Assembly: GCF_024464185.1 (NCBI RefSeq)
Contig: NZ_JANHAU010000004.1
Location: 62,001 to 126,000, forward strand
DNA from: Haloarchaeobius salinus
GTDB lineage: Archaea; Halobacteriota; Halobacteria; Halobacteriales; Natrialbaceae
Direction of reading: 5' to 3'
DNA length: 64,000 nucleotides
Each line of letters opens with the position of its first letter. Position 1 is the stretch's first letter. Position numbers and translations under genes: made by a program. This document shows positions 43,858-52,006 of this stretch, one piece after another. The notes under the pieces were generated by a model that worked only from the letters and a program-made list of their open reading frames with translations, had not been told where the DNA came from and made no database searches.

Positions 43858-44486
43858 CGCTCGACCAGCTCAGACCACGCATCCAGGCGCTGCTCGACCC
43901 GTTCGTCAGGCTCGCCGACCGGCTCGGGCTGACCCCCAACGCCGTCAGCGTCATCGCGTTCGGGCTCGCTGGCGCGGCCGCCGTCGCGTTCGCCCTCGGC
44001 GGCCCTGCCGTCGAGGCCCCCGCCGGGAGCCGTGCCGTCTGGTACGCCCTCGGCGCGGTCTGTGTCGGCCTCAACGGCTGGCTGGACGTCATCGACGGCG
44101 AGCTGGCCCGGGCGCAGGACGTGGCCAGCGAGGCGGGCGACGTGCTCGACCACGTGCTCGACCGGTACGCCGACCTCGTCATCATCGCCGGCTTCGCCGC
44201 CGGTATCGGCCGCTACGACCTCGGGCTCGCGGCCGTCACGGGCGTCCTGATGACCTCCTACCTCGGCACGCAGGCACAGGCGGTCGGCGTCGGCCGGCTC
44301 TACGCGGGCGTGCTCGGCCGTGCGGACCGGCTCGCGCTCTCCGGCCTCGTCGGCTTTGCGGCGGCCGGCGTCTCCCGGACCGTATACGGGCTCGATGTCG
44401 TCGGCTGGCTGCTCGTCGTCTTCGCCGTCGTCGGGCACCTCACCGCGCTCCAGCGGTTCCACGAGGTCTGGGGCCAGCTGGACTGA
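43854..44486 (+). CDS. CDP-alcohol phosphatidyltransferase family enzyme
   Basis: 210 residues from ATG 43854. The catalytic signature D-x2-D-G-x2-A-R-x8-G-x3-D-x3-D is visible from VIDGELAR to DHVLDRYAD (about residues 80-105). About six membrane helices surround it. Such enzymes move a phosphatidyl (here archaetidyl) group from CDP-archaeol to an alcohol such as myo-inositol phosphate, serine or glycerol phosphate. The acceptor is not clear from sequence; archaetidylinositol-phosphate synthesis is a possibility. Translation is coupled to the AK6-like gene. Confidence 0.9.
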   Translation: MTLDQLRPRIQALLDPFVRLADRLGLTPNAVSVIAFGLAGAAAVAFALGGPAVEAPAGSRAVWYALGAVCVGLNGWLDVIDGELARAQDVASEAGDVLDHVLDRYADLVIIAGFAAGIGRYDLGLAAVTGVLMTSYLGTQAQAVGVGRLYAGVLGRADRLALSGLVGFAAAGVSRTVYGLDVVGWLLVVFAVVGHLTALQRFHEVWGQLD

Positions 44487-44528
44487 GCCGTCGTATCTTT
44501 TATCACTGCACGCGACGAACGGCCGCGT

Positions 44529-45065
44529 ATGGTTCAGTGTGAGATGTGTGGTGCCGAGACGGCGTCGCCGAAGACGGTGAAGGTCGAGGGCGCAGAGCTG
44601 GACGTCTGCGACGACTGTGCCGACTTCGGAACCGAAGTGAAGACCCAGCAGTCCTCGAGCACTTCCACGAAGTACTCGACCAGCAGCTCGAGTTCTTCCT
44701 CGTCCTCCTCGAGCTCGTCCAGCTCGTCCGGCGGTTCTGGCGGCGGCGGCTCCTCCCGGCGTCGGTCGGACATGTTCGACGACATGGACGAGCTCGCCCA
44801 GGACTACGACGAACGCATCCGACGGGCGCGCGAGGACCGCGGGCTGAGCCAGTCCGACCTCGCGAACGAACTCAACGAGAAGGCCAGCCTCATCCGCAAG
44901 CTCGAACGCGGCGACACGCTGCCGAGCGACAAGGTGCAGTCCAAGCTGGAGCGGTTCCTCGAGATCAACCTCGATATGGGTGGCGGCAGCGACGAGGACA
45001 GCGACTGGGACTCCGGTTCCTCGACGACCACGACGCTCGGCGACGTGGTCAAGCGCAAGGACTGA
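44529..45065 (+). CDS. mbf1: Multiprotein bridging factor 1 (MBF1)
   Basis: 178 residues. An N-terminal zinc ribbon (CEMCGAE, CDDC) is followed by a long Ser-rich linker with more than fifteen serines in a row apart from a few Gly/Ser changes. The C-terminal XRE-type helix-turn-helix reads IRRAREDRGLSQSDLANELNEKASLIRKLERG. This is the archaeal MBF1 layout; the protein bridges the transcription machinery and in archaea also associates with ribosomes. The poly-Ser linker is longer than usual. Confidence 0.95.
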   Translation: MVQCEMCGAETASPKTVKVEGAELDVCDDCADFGTEVKTQQSSSTSTKYSTSSSSSSSSSSSSSSSSGGSGGGGSSRRRSDMFDDMDELAQDYDERIRRAREDRGLSQSDLANELNEKASLIRKLERGDTLPSDKVQSKLERFLEINLDMGGGSDEDSDWDSGSSTTTTLGDVVKRKD

Positions 45066-45195
45066 CGGGAGCGGACCTGTCACCGCCGTTCTCCCCGTCC
45101 GTCAGACGGGCGTCATGCGCGCGTACGACCGTCTTTTTTCAGGATGAATACGCTTAACCAAACAGTCATGAGAGATGACGCTGTATTGGGCGACA

Positions 45196-46164
45196 ATGGC
45201 CGACGAGGAATCACCGACTGCGGCGACAGGACCGGAGGAGTCGCCACCGGACAACCCGTTATACAATCTGTACCGCGAGTACATCGGCGAACCGGAGGAG
45301 GAGACGGACGTCTACCTGGGCTTCGGGCTGTTCTTCGGGGGCATCGCCGTCGGTATCATCGCGCTGCTGTTGACCGTGGTCAGCTTCACGAGCTTCGAGG
45401 CGGGGACGGACCCGTTCTGGAACTGGACGCGCATCGCGTACGCCCTCGGAATGCTCTCGCTCCCCGCGACCATCACCGGTATCGTGGTCCTGCTCCCGGT
45501 CGAACGCCGGGCGGTCTACGCGTCCGCGGCGGGCGGCGTCATCGACCTGGCCGCCGTCGTCTGGTTCGTCTCCGTCTACCCCGGGCAGTGGAACGAGTAC
45601 GGCGTCGGGGCGACCCTCGGCGTCATCGGCCTCTACGCGCTCGGGCTGGTCCTCGTCGTCGGCTCGACCGGCGCGGCGCTGGTCGCGGACCAGCTCGAAC
45701 GCTACCGCAAGCCCGGGCCGGCCGACATCGAGCCGATGGAGGAGGAGGAGGCCGAGCCCGAGGAGTCCTACTCCGACGCCGAGATCCAGGCGGACATCGA
45801 CCAGGCGATGTCGGGCGTCGACCTCTCGTGGGGCGGCGTCGAGAAGAGCGACAACCGTCGCCTCCAGTTCAGCGTCGACGAGGAGATGGACACCTCGGCG
45901 TTCAGCCAGCAGAGCGCGAAGGTGACGCGCTCGCAGGGCGTCGACTCGCAGATACAGAACCTCAAGGCGATGAAGGGCGGCGAGAAGAAGACCGCCACCT
46001 CGAACACCACGGTCGACGACCAGACCCAGAAGCTCAAGGAACTCCGCGAGCGTCGACAGCGCGAGGAGCAGCGCAAGACCGAGGAGTCCACGAGCATCGC
46101 CGCGGCGACCGGCGGTAGTGGTGGGTTATTCGCCCGCATCAAGCGGGCACTCGGCCTCAGCTGA
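45196..46164 (+). CDS. Four-helix membrane protein with coiled tail (DUF7139-like), upstream of the actin homologue
   Basis: 322 residues from ATG 45196. Four hydrophobic helices lie between residues 45 and 170. A cytosolic tail follows with an acidic stretch, VDLSWGGVEKSD, QGVDSQIQNLKAMKGG and a charged helix TQKLKELRERRQREEQRK. It ends in LFARIKRALGLS, a basic amphipathic helix. I believe it belongs to the haloarchaeal DUF7139 group; the function is unknown. It sits about 100 bases upstream of the salactin-like gene in the same direction, so a membrane role beside the filament is plausible. Confidence 0.78.
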   Translation: MADEESPTAATGPEESPPDNPLYNLYREYIGEPEEETDVYLGFGLFFGGIAVGIIALLLTVVSFTSFEAGTDPFWNWTRIAYALGMLSLPATITGIVVLLPVERRAVYASAAGGVIDLAAVVWFVSVYPGQWNEYGVGATLGVIGLYALGLVLVVGSTGAALVADQLERYRKPGPADIEPMEEEEAEPEESYSDAEIQADIDQAMSGVDLSWGGVEKSDNRRLQFSVDEEMDTSAFSQQSAKVTRSQGVDSQIQNLKAMKGGEKKTATSNTTVDDQTQKLKELRERRQREEQRKTEESTSIAAATGGSGGLFARIKRALGLS

Positions 46165-46215
46165 CCTGCGTCGGACGATTCGGTAACGCCTTGCTAATAT
46201 CATGTCCGATAGTGA

Positions 46216-46242
46216 TGAAATAATTTCACATAGTTTTATTAT
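46216..46242 (+). promoter_or_regulatory. TATA box and palindrome upstream of the actin homologue
   Basis: TTTTATTA (46235-46242) is centred about 27 bases before the ATG at 46266, giving a leaderless start. Immediately upstream, TGAAAT-A-ATTTCA (46216-46228) is a perfect 6-bp dyad in an AT-rich patch, well placed for a regulator to bind beside the TATA box. Confidence 0.45.
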
Positions 46243-46265
46243 TCGGTGGGTTAGAATGGGCAAAT

Positions 46266-47297
46266 ATGGCTAAAGGCCTGGACGTTGGGACGATGAACAT
46301 TCTGTCGGCCCAACAAGATGGGAACGACACGGTGTTCGTACAGCAGCGGAACTCCTTCGTGGAGATCGAGTACTCGGACATGGCCGAGCAGATGCTCTCT
46401 CGCTCGGAAGTGCTCCACATCCGGAAGGACGACAAGGTGTACGTCGTCGGTGACGACGCCCTGAACTTCGCGAACATCTTCAACAAGGAGACACGCCGCC
46501 CGATGAAGCACGGCATCCTCTCCTCCTCGGAGAAGTCCGCGATCCCGATGATGAAGCTCATCATCGAGCAGGTCGTCGGCGAGCCGAACCACCCCGACGA
46601 GAAGCTCTACTTCTCGGTGCCGGCCGACCCGATCGACTCCGAACTGTCGACGCTCTACCACCAGAAGACCATCGAGAGCTTCCTCGGCAACATGGGCTAC
46701 GACGCCGAACCCATCAACGAGGGGATGGCCGTCATCTACAGCGAGCTCGCGGACAACAACTTCACCGGGCTGGGCATCAGCTTCGGCGCGGGCATGACGA
46801 ACGTCTGTCTCGCGTACTACGCGGTGCCGGTCATGAAGTTCTCCGTCGCCCGCGGTGGCGACTGGATCGACGAGCAGGCCGCACAGGCCACGGGCACGCC
46901 CGTCGACAAGGTCACCTCCATCAAGGAGAACGACTTCGAGCTCGACTTCACCACCGACGTCGGTGGCGTCGAGGGTGCACTCAGCATCTACTACGAGAAC
47001 CTGCTCGACTACGTCATCGAGAACGTCGTCCGCGAGGTCGACGAGGAGGACGTCGAGGAAGGGCTGGACGTGCCCGTCGTCGTCACCGGCGGCACCTCCA
47101 GCCCGGACGGCTTCGAGGCGCTGTTCCGCGACCACCTCGAGGACGCGAACATTCCGTTCTCCATCAGTGGCGTCCAGCACGCCAACGAGCCGCTGTACTC
47201 CGTCGCACGTGGCTCGCTCGTCGCCGCCCGCTCCGACGAGGACGTCGACGAGCGCGAGGCCGGGGCAGAGGCCGAAGCACCCGCCGCCGACGAGTAG
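46266..47297 (+). CDS. Actin homologue, salactin-like
   Basis: 343 residues. The actin/Hsp70 fold shows phosphate 1 motif [10 protein letters not shown] at the N-terminus, phosphate 2 motif [13 protein letters not shown] near residue 173, ARGGDWIDE, and the adenosine motif [14 protein letters not shown] near 275. Length and composition agree with the crenactin-independent haloarchaeal actin called salactin in Halobacterium and its relative volactin in Haloferax; I assign it to that group from memory. These form dynamic filaments. A short acidic tail ends the protein. Confidence 0.85.
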   Translation: MAKGLDVGTMNILSAQQDGNDTVFVQQRNSFVEIEYSDMAEQMLSRSEVLHIRKDDKVYVVGDDALNFANIFNKETRRPMKHGILSSSEKSAIPMMKLIIEQVVGEPNHPDEKLYFSVPADPIDSELSTLYHQKTIESFLGNMGYDAEPINEGMAVIYSELADNNFTGLGISFGAGMTNVCLAYYAVPVMKFSVARGGDWIDEQAAQATGTPVDKVTSIKENDFELDFTTDVGGVEGALSIYYENLLDYVIENVVREVDEEDVEEGLDVPVVVTGGTSSPDGFEALFRDHLEDANIPFSISGVQHANEPLYSVARGSLVAARSDEDVDEREAGAEAEAPAADE

Positions 47298-47390
47298 AGT
47301 CCACACACACCACTTCTTTCGCTCGCTCACGACCGACCAGTGGGAGCGCTCGCTAACGGTGAGCAGAACAGAGTACCGTCGGTGGGCTCC

Positions 47391-48023
47391 CTACTGGCCG
47401 GAGCCGTCCGCAGCGACCTCGACCTCTTCGTCGGTCTCCTCGTGGGTGCCGTCGCCGGCCGGTGCGTCTTCGGCGTCGTCCTCCACGTCCTCTTCGGCCT
47501 CGGTGCCGTCTCCCTGGGCCTCGTCCCCCTCGGTGTTGGAGTCGGCTTCGGCCCCGTCGCCGGCCTCGCTCTCGACCGCTTCGTCGTCCGCAACCTCGGT
47601 CTCCTCCACCGCTTCGTCGTCCGCGTCCTCCGCTGCATCGTCGCTCGCGTCCGCTGGTTCGTCGGTCTCTCCAGACGCGGTCTCTGCGCTCTCGGACTCG
47701 CCAGCCTCCGCAGCCGAGTCGTCAGCGCCCTCGACGTCGGCGCGCTCGTCGTCCGGCTCGGGCTCCTCCTCGACGTCGCCGTTCACCGCATCGCGTCGGG
47801 CCTGCTCGATCCGCTCCAGCCGCTCGGCGTGTTCGTCGAGTCCGTCGGCGGCGAACTTCTGCTGGAACCGCTGGATGGCGTCCTGCCAGGACTCGAGTCG
47901 CTTCGGTTCGCTCTGGTGGTCGACCGGCACGCCGACCCACCCACACGAGTCACAGCCGTAGGCTTCCACGTCGCTCAGGGAGTACGCGCTGAGCGAGGAA
48001 CCACACCGCGGGCACTCTTTCAT
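47391..48023 (-). CDS. Zinc-ribbon protein with long acidic tail
   Basis: 210 residues from ATG 48023. The first 40 residues are a zinc ribbon, CPRCGSSL and CDSCGWVGV. A helical part follows (SWQDAIQRFQQKFAADGLDEHAERLERIEQARRDAV), and the last ~120 residues are almost only Glu, Asp, Ala and Thr. ATTATT, about 28 bases upstream of the start, is a likely TATA element. It converges with the actin-homologue gene and may belong to the same conserved neighbourhood. Function unknown. Confidence 0.8.
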   Translation of the reverse strand: MKECPRCGSSLSAYSLSDVEAYGCDSCGWVGVPVDHQSEPKRLESWQDAIQRFQQKFAADGLDEHAERLERIEQARRDAVNGDVEEEPEPDDERADVEGADDSAAEAGESESAETASGETDEPADASDDAAEDADDEAVEETEVADDEAVESEAGDGAEADSNTEGDEAQGDGTEAEEDVEDDAEDAPAGDGTHEETDEEVEVAADGSGQ

Positions 48024-48068
48024 ACAGGAACGTGAACGACCGGAATAATAAGCGTGTTCCATCCTCTC

Positions 48069-48100
48069 ACGGTTCCGGTACGTGTACCATACCGAACCGG
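48069..48100. promoter_or_regulatory. Nested dyad in a divergent promoter region
   Basis: Between the divergent genes at 48023 and 48158, CGGTTCCGGTA (48070-48080) mirrors TACCGAACCG (48090-48099) apart from one extra C, and a palindrome GGTAC-GT-GTACC lies at its centre. The position midway between two TATA-like elements suits an operator controlling both genes. Confidence 0.4.
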
Positions 48101-48157
48101 GTATTACTACTGGACATTTACAAACCTTTTTGTATTCCCATAATGTATGTGGCGTCA

Positions 48158-48559
48158 ATGAGTGCGACCCCGTCCGCGAACGTCGAACGAACCATCGAAC
48201 AGTGTCGCCCGGAGGACCTCCAGCCCGTATCGCTGGACGCTCAGGCGCTCGACTCGACGGCACCGGAGTACCTGCGCGACCTCAAGCACGAGCTCACCGA
48301 GTCCGGCTACGTCCCGTCCGTCCTGACGGTGCGGGCCTGCTTCGACGAGGACTGCTCGCTCGAGACCCAGCGCGAGGTCGACCGCGTGCGCGGGTTCGTC
48401 CGCGCGGCGGCGTTCCTCGGCGCGGCCCGGATCACCGTCGAATGCGGCGACGTGGCCGACGCGGACAAGGTCGAGCCCGCGCTCTCGGCGTGTGCAGAAC
48501 GCGCACGTCGCGAGGGGGTCGGCTTCGAACTCGACGGGCCTATCAGCCTCGACGACTGA
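48158..48559 (+). CDS. Conserved hypothetical protein
   Basis: 133 residues from ATG 48158. CTTTTTGTA about 27 bases upstream suggests a leaderless transcript starting here; an alternative ATG at 48143 adds five residues. The sequence has alternating strands and helices (YVPSVLTVRACFDEDCSLETQ, AARITVECGDV), resembling part of a TIM-barrel or other alpha/beta fold, but I do not recognise the family. The methyltransferase gene begins 10 bases after the stop, so the two are probably co-transcribed. Confidence 0.75.
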   Translation: MSATPSANVERTIEQCRPEDLQPVSLDAQALDSTAPEYLRDLKHELTESGYVPSVLTVRACFDEDCSLETQREVDRVRGFVRAAAFLGAARITVECGDVADADKVEPALSACAERARREGVGFELDGPISLDD

Positions 48560-48569
48560 TTCTTCGCCG

Positions 48570-49202
48570 ATGAGCACACGGCGCGCGCTGGCCCAGCAAC
48601 TCGGCGTGGTCGCCGGCTTCGACTCGCCGCGGACCGACCTCGAACAGTACCCGACACCGCCCGAGGTAGCCGCCTCCATCGTCCACGTCGCCGACACGCA
48701 GGGCGACATCGCCGGTGCGACGGTGCTGGACCTCGGCACCGGGACGGGGATGCTCGCACTCGGGACCGCACTCAGGGGCGCAGAGCGGGTCGTCGGCGTC
48801 GACCTCGACCGGGACGCACTCGCGACCGCCCTGGAGAACGAACGACGCGTGGGCGCACGCACAACCGTCGAGTGGTGCTGTGGCGACGCGACGAACCCGC
48901 CGCTGTGTCCCTCGGGGGCGACGACGGTGCTGATGAACCCCCCGTTCGGTGCACAGGACGGCAACGAGCACGCGGACCGGGCGTTCCTGACCGCAGCAGC
49001 ATCGCTCGCGGAGGTCTCCTACTCCGTCCACAACGAGGGTAGCCGGACGTTCGTCGAGTCCTTCGCGGCCGACAACGCGGGCGAGGTCACCCACGCCTTC
49101 GCGGCGGAGCTCGACCTCGACCGGCAGTTCCCCTTCCACGAGTCAGCGACCCACACCGTCGACGCGGAGGTGTTCAGGATCGAGTGGCACCGCGACGACT
49201 GA
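48570..49202 (+). CDS. METTL5-like N6-adenine RNA methyltransferase
   Basis: 210 residues from ATG 48570. The SAM-binding motif is VLDLGTGTGMLALG near residue 52 and the catalytic N6-adenine motif NPPFGAQ is near residue 117, preceded by EQYPTPPEVAA. The pattern matches the archaeal homologues of METTL5, which methylates an adenosine in small-subunit rRNA. The rRNA target is inferred from the family. Confidence 0.88.
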   Translation: MSTRRALAQQLGVVAGFDSPRTDLEQYPTPPEVAASIVHVADTQGDIAGATVLDLGTGTGMLALGTALRGAERVVGVDLDRDALATALENERRVGARTTVEWCCGDATNPPLCPSGATTVLMNPPFGAQDGNEHADRAFLTAAASLAEVSYSVHNEGSRTFVESFAADNAGEVTHAFAAELDLDRQFPFHESATHTVDAEVFRIEWHRDD

Positions 49203-49230
49203 GCGACGGGCGGGCCGCACCGGCTGCCCG

Positions 49231-50877
49231 CTACCGGTACGTCTCCTCGGCGAACACGCGGACCCGTGTATCGCCGACGACCGCGTAGATGCGGTCCCCG
49301 TCGCCGCGTTCCTCGCGGACGAACTCGATGCCGCCGACGGTCACCGAGTCGTTCACCCGCGGCACCGCATCGCGCCCGACGACAGAACCGTTCTGGCTGA
49401 CGACGAGCTGGTACGGCGCACCACCAGCAGGCATGATGGAGACGTTCTTCCCGTCCAGCCTAGGCTCGGCCGTCACCGCGTTGCTCTCGTGGACCAGCGT
49501 CCAGTCGCCGTCGGGCGGCCGGAGGAACACCCGGTACGACGTGCCGCCGCCGACGGCAGACCAGCCGTCGCGGTCGACGCCGACGTCGGCGCTCCAGCCG
49601 ACGCCGCCGACCCGGACCCGGGTGTAGCCAGTATAGGCGAGCCGTCCGGCCGAGACGCTCTCGTACCAGATGCTCCGGTCCTGGTTGACGACGATGACAC
49701 CCGAGGAACTCACGTTCGTCTGCTGGGAGAGCGGCCCCACATCGATGACCGGGATGAGCTCGTTGCGGACGTCCTCGGCGTAGGTCACCTGGTAGCCCTC
49801 CACCTCGACGGCTCCCTCGCCCGGCACGGAGTCGTCCGACACCGTGGTCAGGTTGCTGTACACCGCCGGTCCGGTCATCACCGCCGCGACGACCACGAGC
49901 ACCGTCACCGCGCCGGTCCGGAGCGTGAAGGCGTCGAAGTCCCGCTCGGTCACGTCGAGCGCCAGCGCGACCACCACCGCGAGCCCGACGACGAGCACCA
50001 GCCCCACGCCGCGGTAGAGGACGTACTCGTCGTTGCCGAGGTACCAGTACACCGCCCAGAGGTTCTTCGCGACCGCGAAGAACAGTACACCCAGCCAGAG
50101 CCGTAGCGCGCTCGGTCGGTCGCTCCGCCGGTAGAACACAGCCACGCCGAGCAGGAAGCCCACGAACAGCCCGAACGCGTGGCCCTGGATGGCGATGCCG
50201 GCCCACCACGGCGGCGACGGCGGGCTCGGCGACGCCCCCTGCACCAGCACGGGGTCCCGGAGCACGTCGTACAGCAGCGAGAGGAACCGCTGGCCGCCCA
50301 GCACCGCCACGACGGTCGTCAGCGGGTACCGGACCAGCGCGAAGCCCGCGAACGCGAACACGACACCCGAGAAGCCGATGACCGCGCCGATGGAGAACAG
50401 CGCCGTCAGCAGCCCCACGGCGACGACCACGGTGGGATAGACGACGAGTGCCCGGATCCAGGGGTTCGTCCGCCACGACGCGAACGACTCCGACCCGCGG
50501 TTCTCGGGAAAGTGGCCCCACGCGTACTCCGCCAGCGGGCTCAACACGAGCGTACCGATGAGGTTGCCCGTCAGGTGCCCCGGACTGGCGTGCGAGAACC
50601 CCGCGGTCAGCAGCCCCGTCGGGTAGAGGTACGACCACGCCCGGAACGGGAGCACCACCGGGTCCCGCCAGTGGTCCCAGCCGCCCTGCACGAACAGGTA
50701 CACCGCCAGCACGAAGCCGACGACCACGAGCGTCCCCCACGGCACGCCCATCACCCAGCGCGAACGGAGCCGCGCCCCCCACTCCCCGCCCGGCCGGTCG
50801 ATCCGGGCGACGATGCCCACCGAGACGGCGAGCGAAACCAGCACGAAGCCGACGAGGGCGGTCGACAGCAGATCCAT
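49231..50877 (-). CDS. Rhomboid-family intramembrane serine protease with C-terminal extracellular domain
   Basis: 548 residues. The N-terminal ~310 residues contain several membrane helices with the rhomboid residues: SHASPGHLTGNLIGT (conserved His/Asn helix), catalytic Ser in IGFSGVVFAF near residue 169, and catalytic His in AIQGHAFGLF near 230. The last ~200 residues, after another helix, are beta-rich with several N-glycosylation sites (LTTV, NVSS, NGSV, NDSV) and should lie outside the cell. Rhomboids cut single-span membrane proteins; haloarchaeal rhomboids have been linked to surface glycoprotein modification. Fusion to such a large domain is uncommon. Confidence 0.9.
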   Translation of the reverse strand: MDLLSTALVGFVLVSLAVSVGIVARIDRPGGEWGARLRSRWVMGVPWGTLVVVGFVLAVYLFVQGGWDHWRDPVVLPFRAWSYLYPTGLLTAGFSHASPGHLTGNLIGTLVLSPLAEYAWGHFPENRGSESFASWRTNPWIRALVVYPTVVVAVGLLTALFSIGAVIGFSGVVFAFAGFALVRYPLTTVVAVLGGQRFLSLLYDVLRDPVLVQGASPSPPSPPWWAGIAIQGHAFGLFVGFLLGVAVFYRRSDRPSALRLWLGVLFFAVAKNLWAVYWYLGNDEYVLYRGVGLVLVVGLAVVVALALDVTERDFDAFTLRTGAVTVLVVVAAVMTGPAVYSNLTTVSDDSVPGEGAVEVEGYQVTYAEDVRNELIPVIDVGPLSQQTNVSSSGVIVVNQDRSIWYESVSAGRLAYTGYTRVRVGGVGWSADVGVDRDGWSAVGGGTSYRVFLRPPDGDWTLVHESNAVTAEPRLDGKNVSIMPAGGAPYQLVVSQNGSVVGRDAVPRVNDSVTVGGIEFVREERGDGDRIYAVVGDTRVRVFAEETYR

Positions 50878-51074
50878 ATCCGCCGGGAGGGACGGCTCGT
50901 ACTAATGCGTTCGTGCCGTGGTCGGGGTCGTCGTACGGTGGGGCGGCCGCTGCAACGAACTGCCGGTTCTCGCCCCTCGCGTGGTGTCTCGACGTCCTCG
51001 CTTCGCTCTCCCAGTCTCGACAGATGCGTGCCGGTGGTGGGGACGTGAACCTCCGAGAACGAGCGGAGCGCCGG

Positions 51075-51908
51075 TTACACGTCGACGCGGTCGCCGATCT
51101 CACCGATCTCGAGCCGTTCGGGGTACGCGAAGCTCTTGGCGTGGTGGTGCAGCACCTTCGGGTCGCTCGTCAGGCCCTTCCACATGTCCCAGTGGCTCGG
51201 CAGGAGCCGGTCGAACTGGAGGTCGCTGGCGGCCTCGACGACCTGGTTCTCGTCGTTGTACCAGCGCGTGCGCTTCGGTTCGCGGGTCTCCTTGTCCGGA
51301 ATCTGGCCGACGGTGCCGAAGGCGAGGATGCCGAGGTCGATATCGTAGCGCTCGCCGAGGGCGGCGAACTCGTCGCTGGGTTTGGTGTCGCCCCCGTGGA
51401 ACACGGTGTGGCCGTCGTGCTCGAACACGTAGCTGACGGGGTGGGTGGCGTCGGGGTCGTTCGCGGGCTCGACGTGGACGGTGAAGCCGCCGACCTCGAC
51501 GGTGTCGCCCTCCCTGACCTCGTGGAACTGGTGCTCGTCGATGTCGTGGTCGTCGGTCCAGACCTCCGCCTCGCGGGCGACGACGAGGCTGTCGTCGGGC
51601 GCGTAGAACGTCGCGCCGGTCCGTTCGAGGATTGGGGCCTGGCTCGGCCCGTGGACGTGGTCGGTGTGCTCGTGGGTGGCGAACACCGCGTCGGCCTCGG
51701 TCACGTCCTCGGGGTCGAACGGCACCGGGATCATACGGACGGTGCGCGGCGGGTCGCCGAGTCCGACGTAGGGGTCGACGAACAGGGTCGTCCCGTCGCT
51801 GGCTTTCAGTACGAAGCCGTTACAGCCCAGATACCAGACCGCGATTCCATCCGGCGACGCGTCCTCGACGGCACGGGGCAGCCAGTCGCCCCAGTCGCTC
51901 ACTGTCAT
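51075..51908 (-). CDS. Metallo-beta-lactamase-fold hydrolase, UlaG-like
   Basis: 277 residues from ATG 51908. Metal-binding motif HEHTDHVHG lies near residue 90, with further ligands in HPVSYVF and HGGDTKPSDE and the final LPSHWDMWKG. The closest pattern is the UlaG (L-ascorbate-6-phosphate lactonase) group, but haloarchaeal members probably act on other compounds. The in-frame ATG at 51947 would add thirteen residues with no support. Confidence 0.88.
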   Translation of the reverse strand: MTVSDWGDWLPRAVEDASPDGIAVWYLGCNGFVLKASDGTTLFVDPYVGLGDPPRTVRMIPVPFDPEDVTEADAVFATHEHTDHVHGPSQAPILERTGATFYAPDDSLVVAREAEVWTDDHDIDEHQFHEVREGDTVEVGGFTVHVEPANDPDATHPVSYVFEHDGHTVFHGGDTKPSDEFAALGERYDIDLGILAFGTVGQIPDKETREPKRTRWYNDENQVVEAASDLQFDRLLPSHWDMWKGLTSDPKVLHHHAKSFAYPERLEIGEIGDRVDV

Positions 51909-52006
51909 ACCCGACCGTGTGCGAGCCGCCGCCCTAAGGATTGTCACTCCGGCCGCCAGCGGTCGTGCCCGTTTCCTTTATGTTCGTGGTGCAGGTACGT
52001 GGCTGT

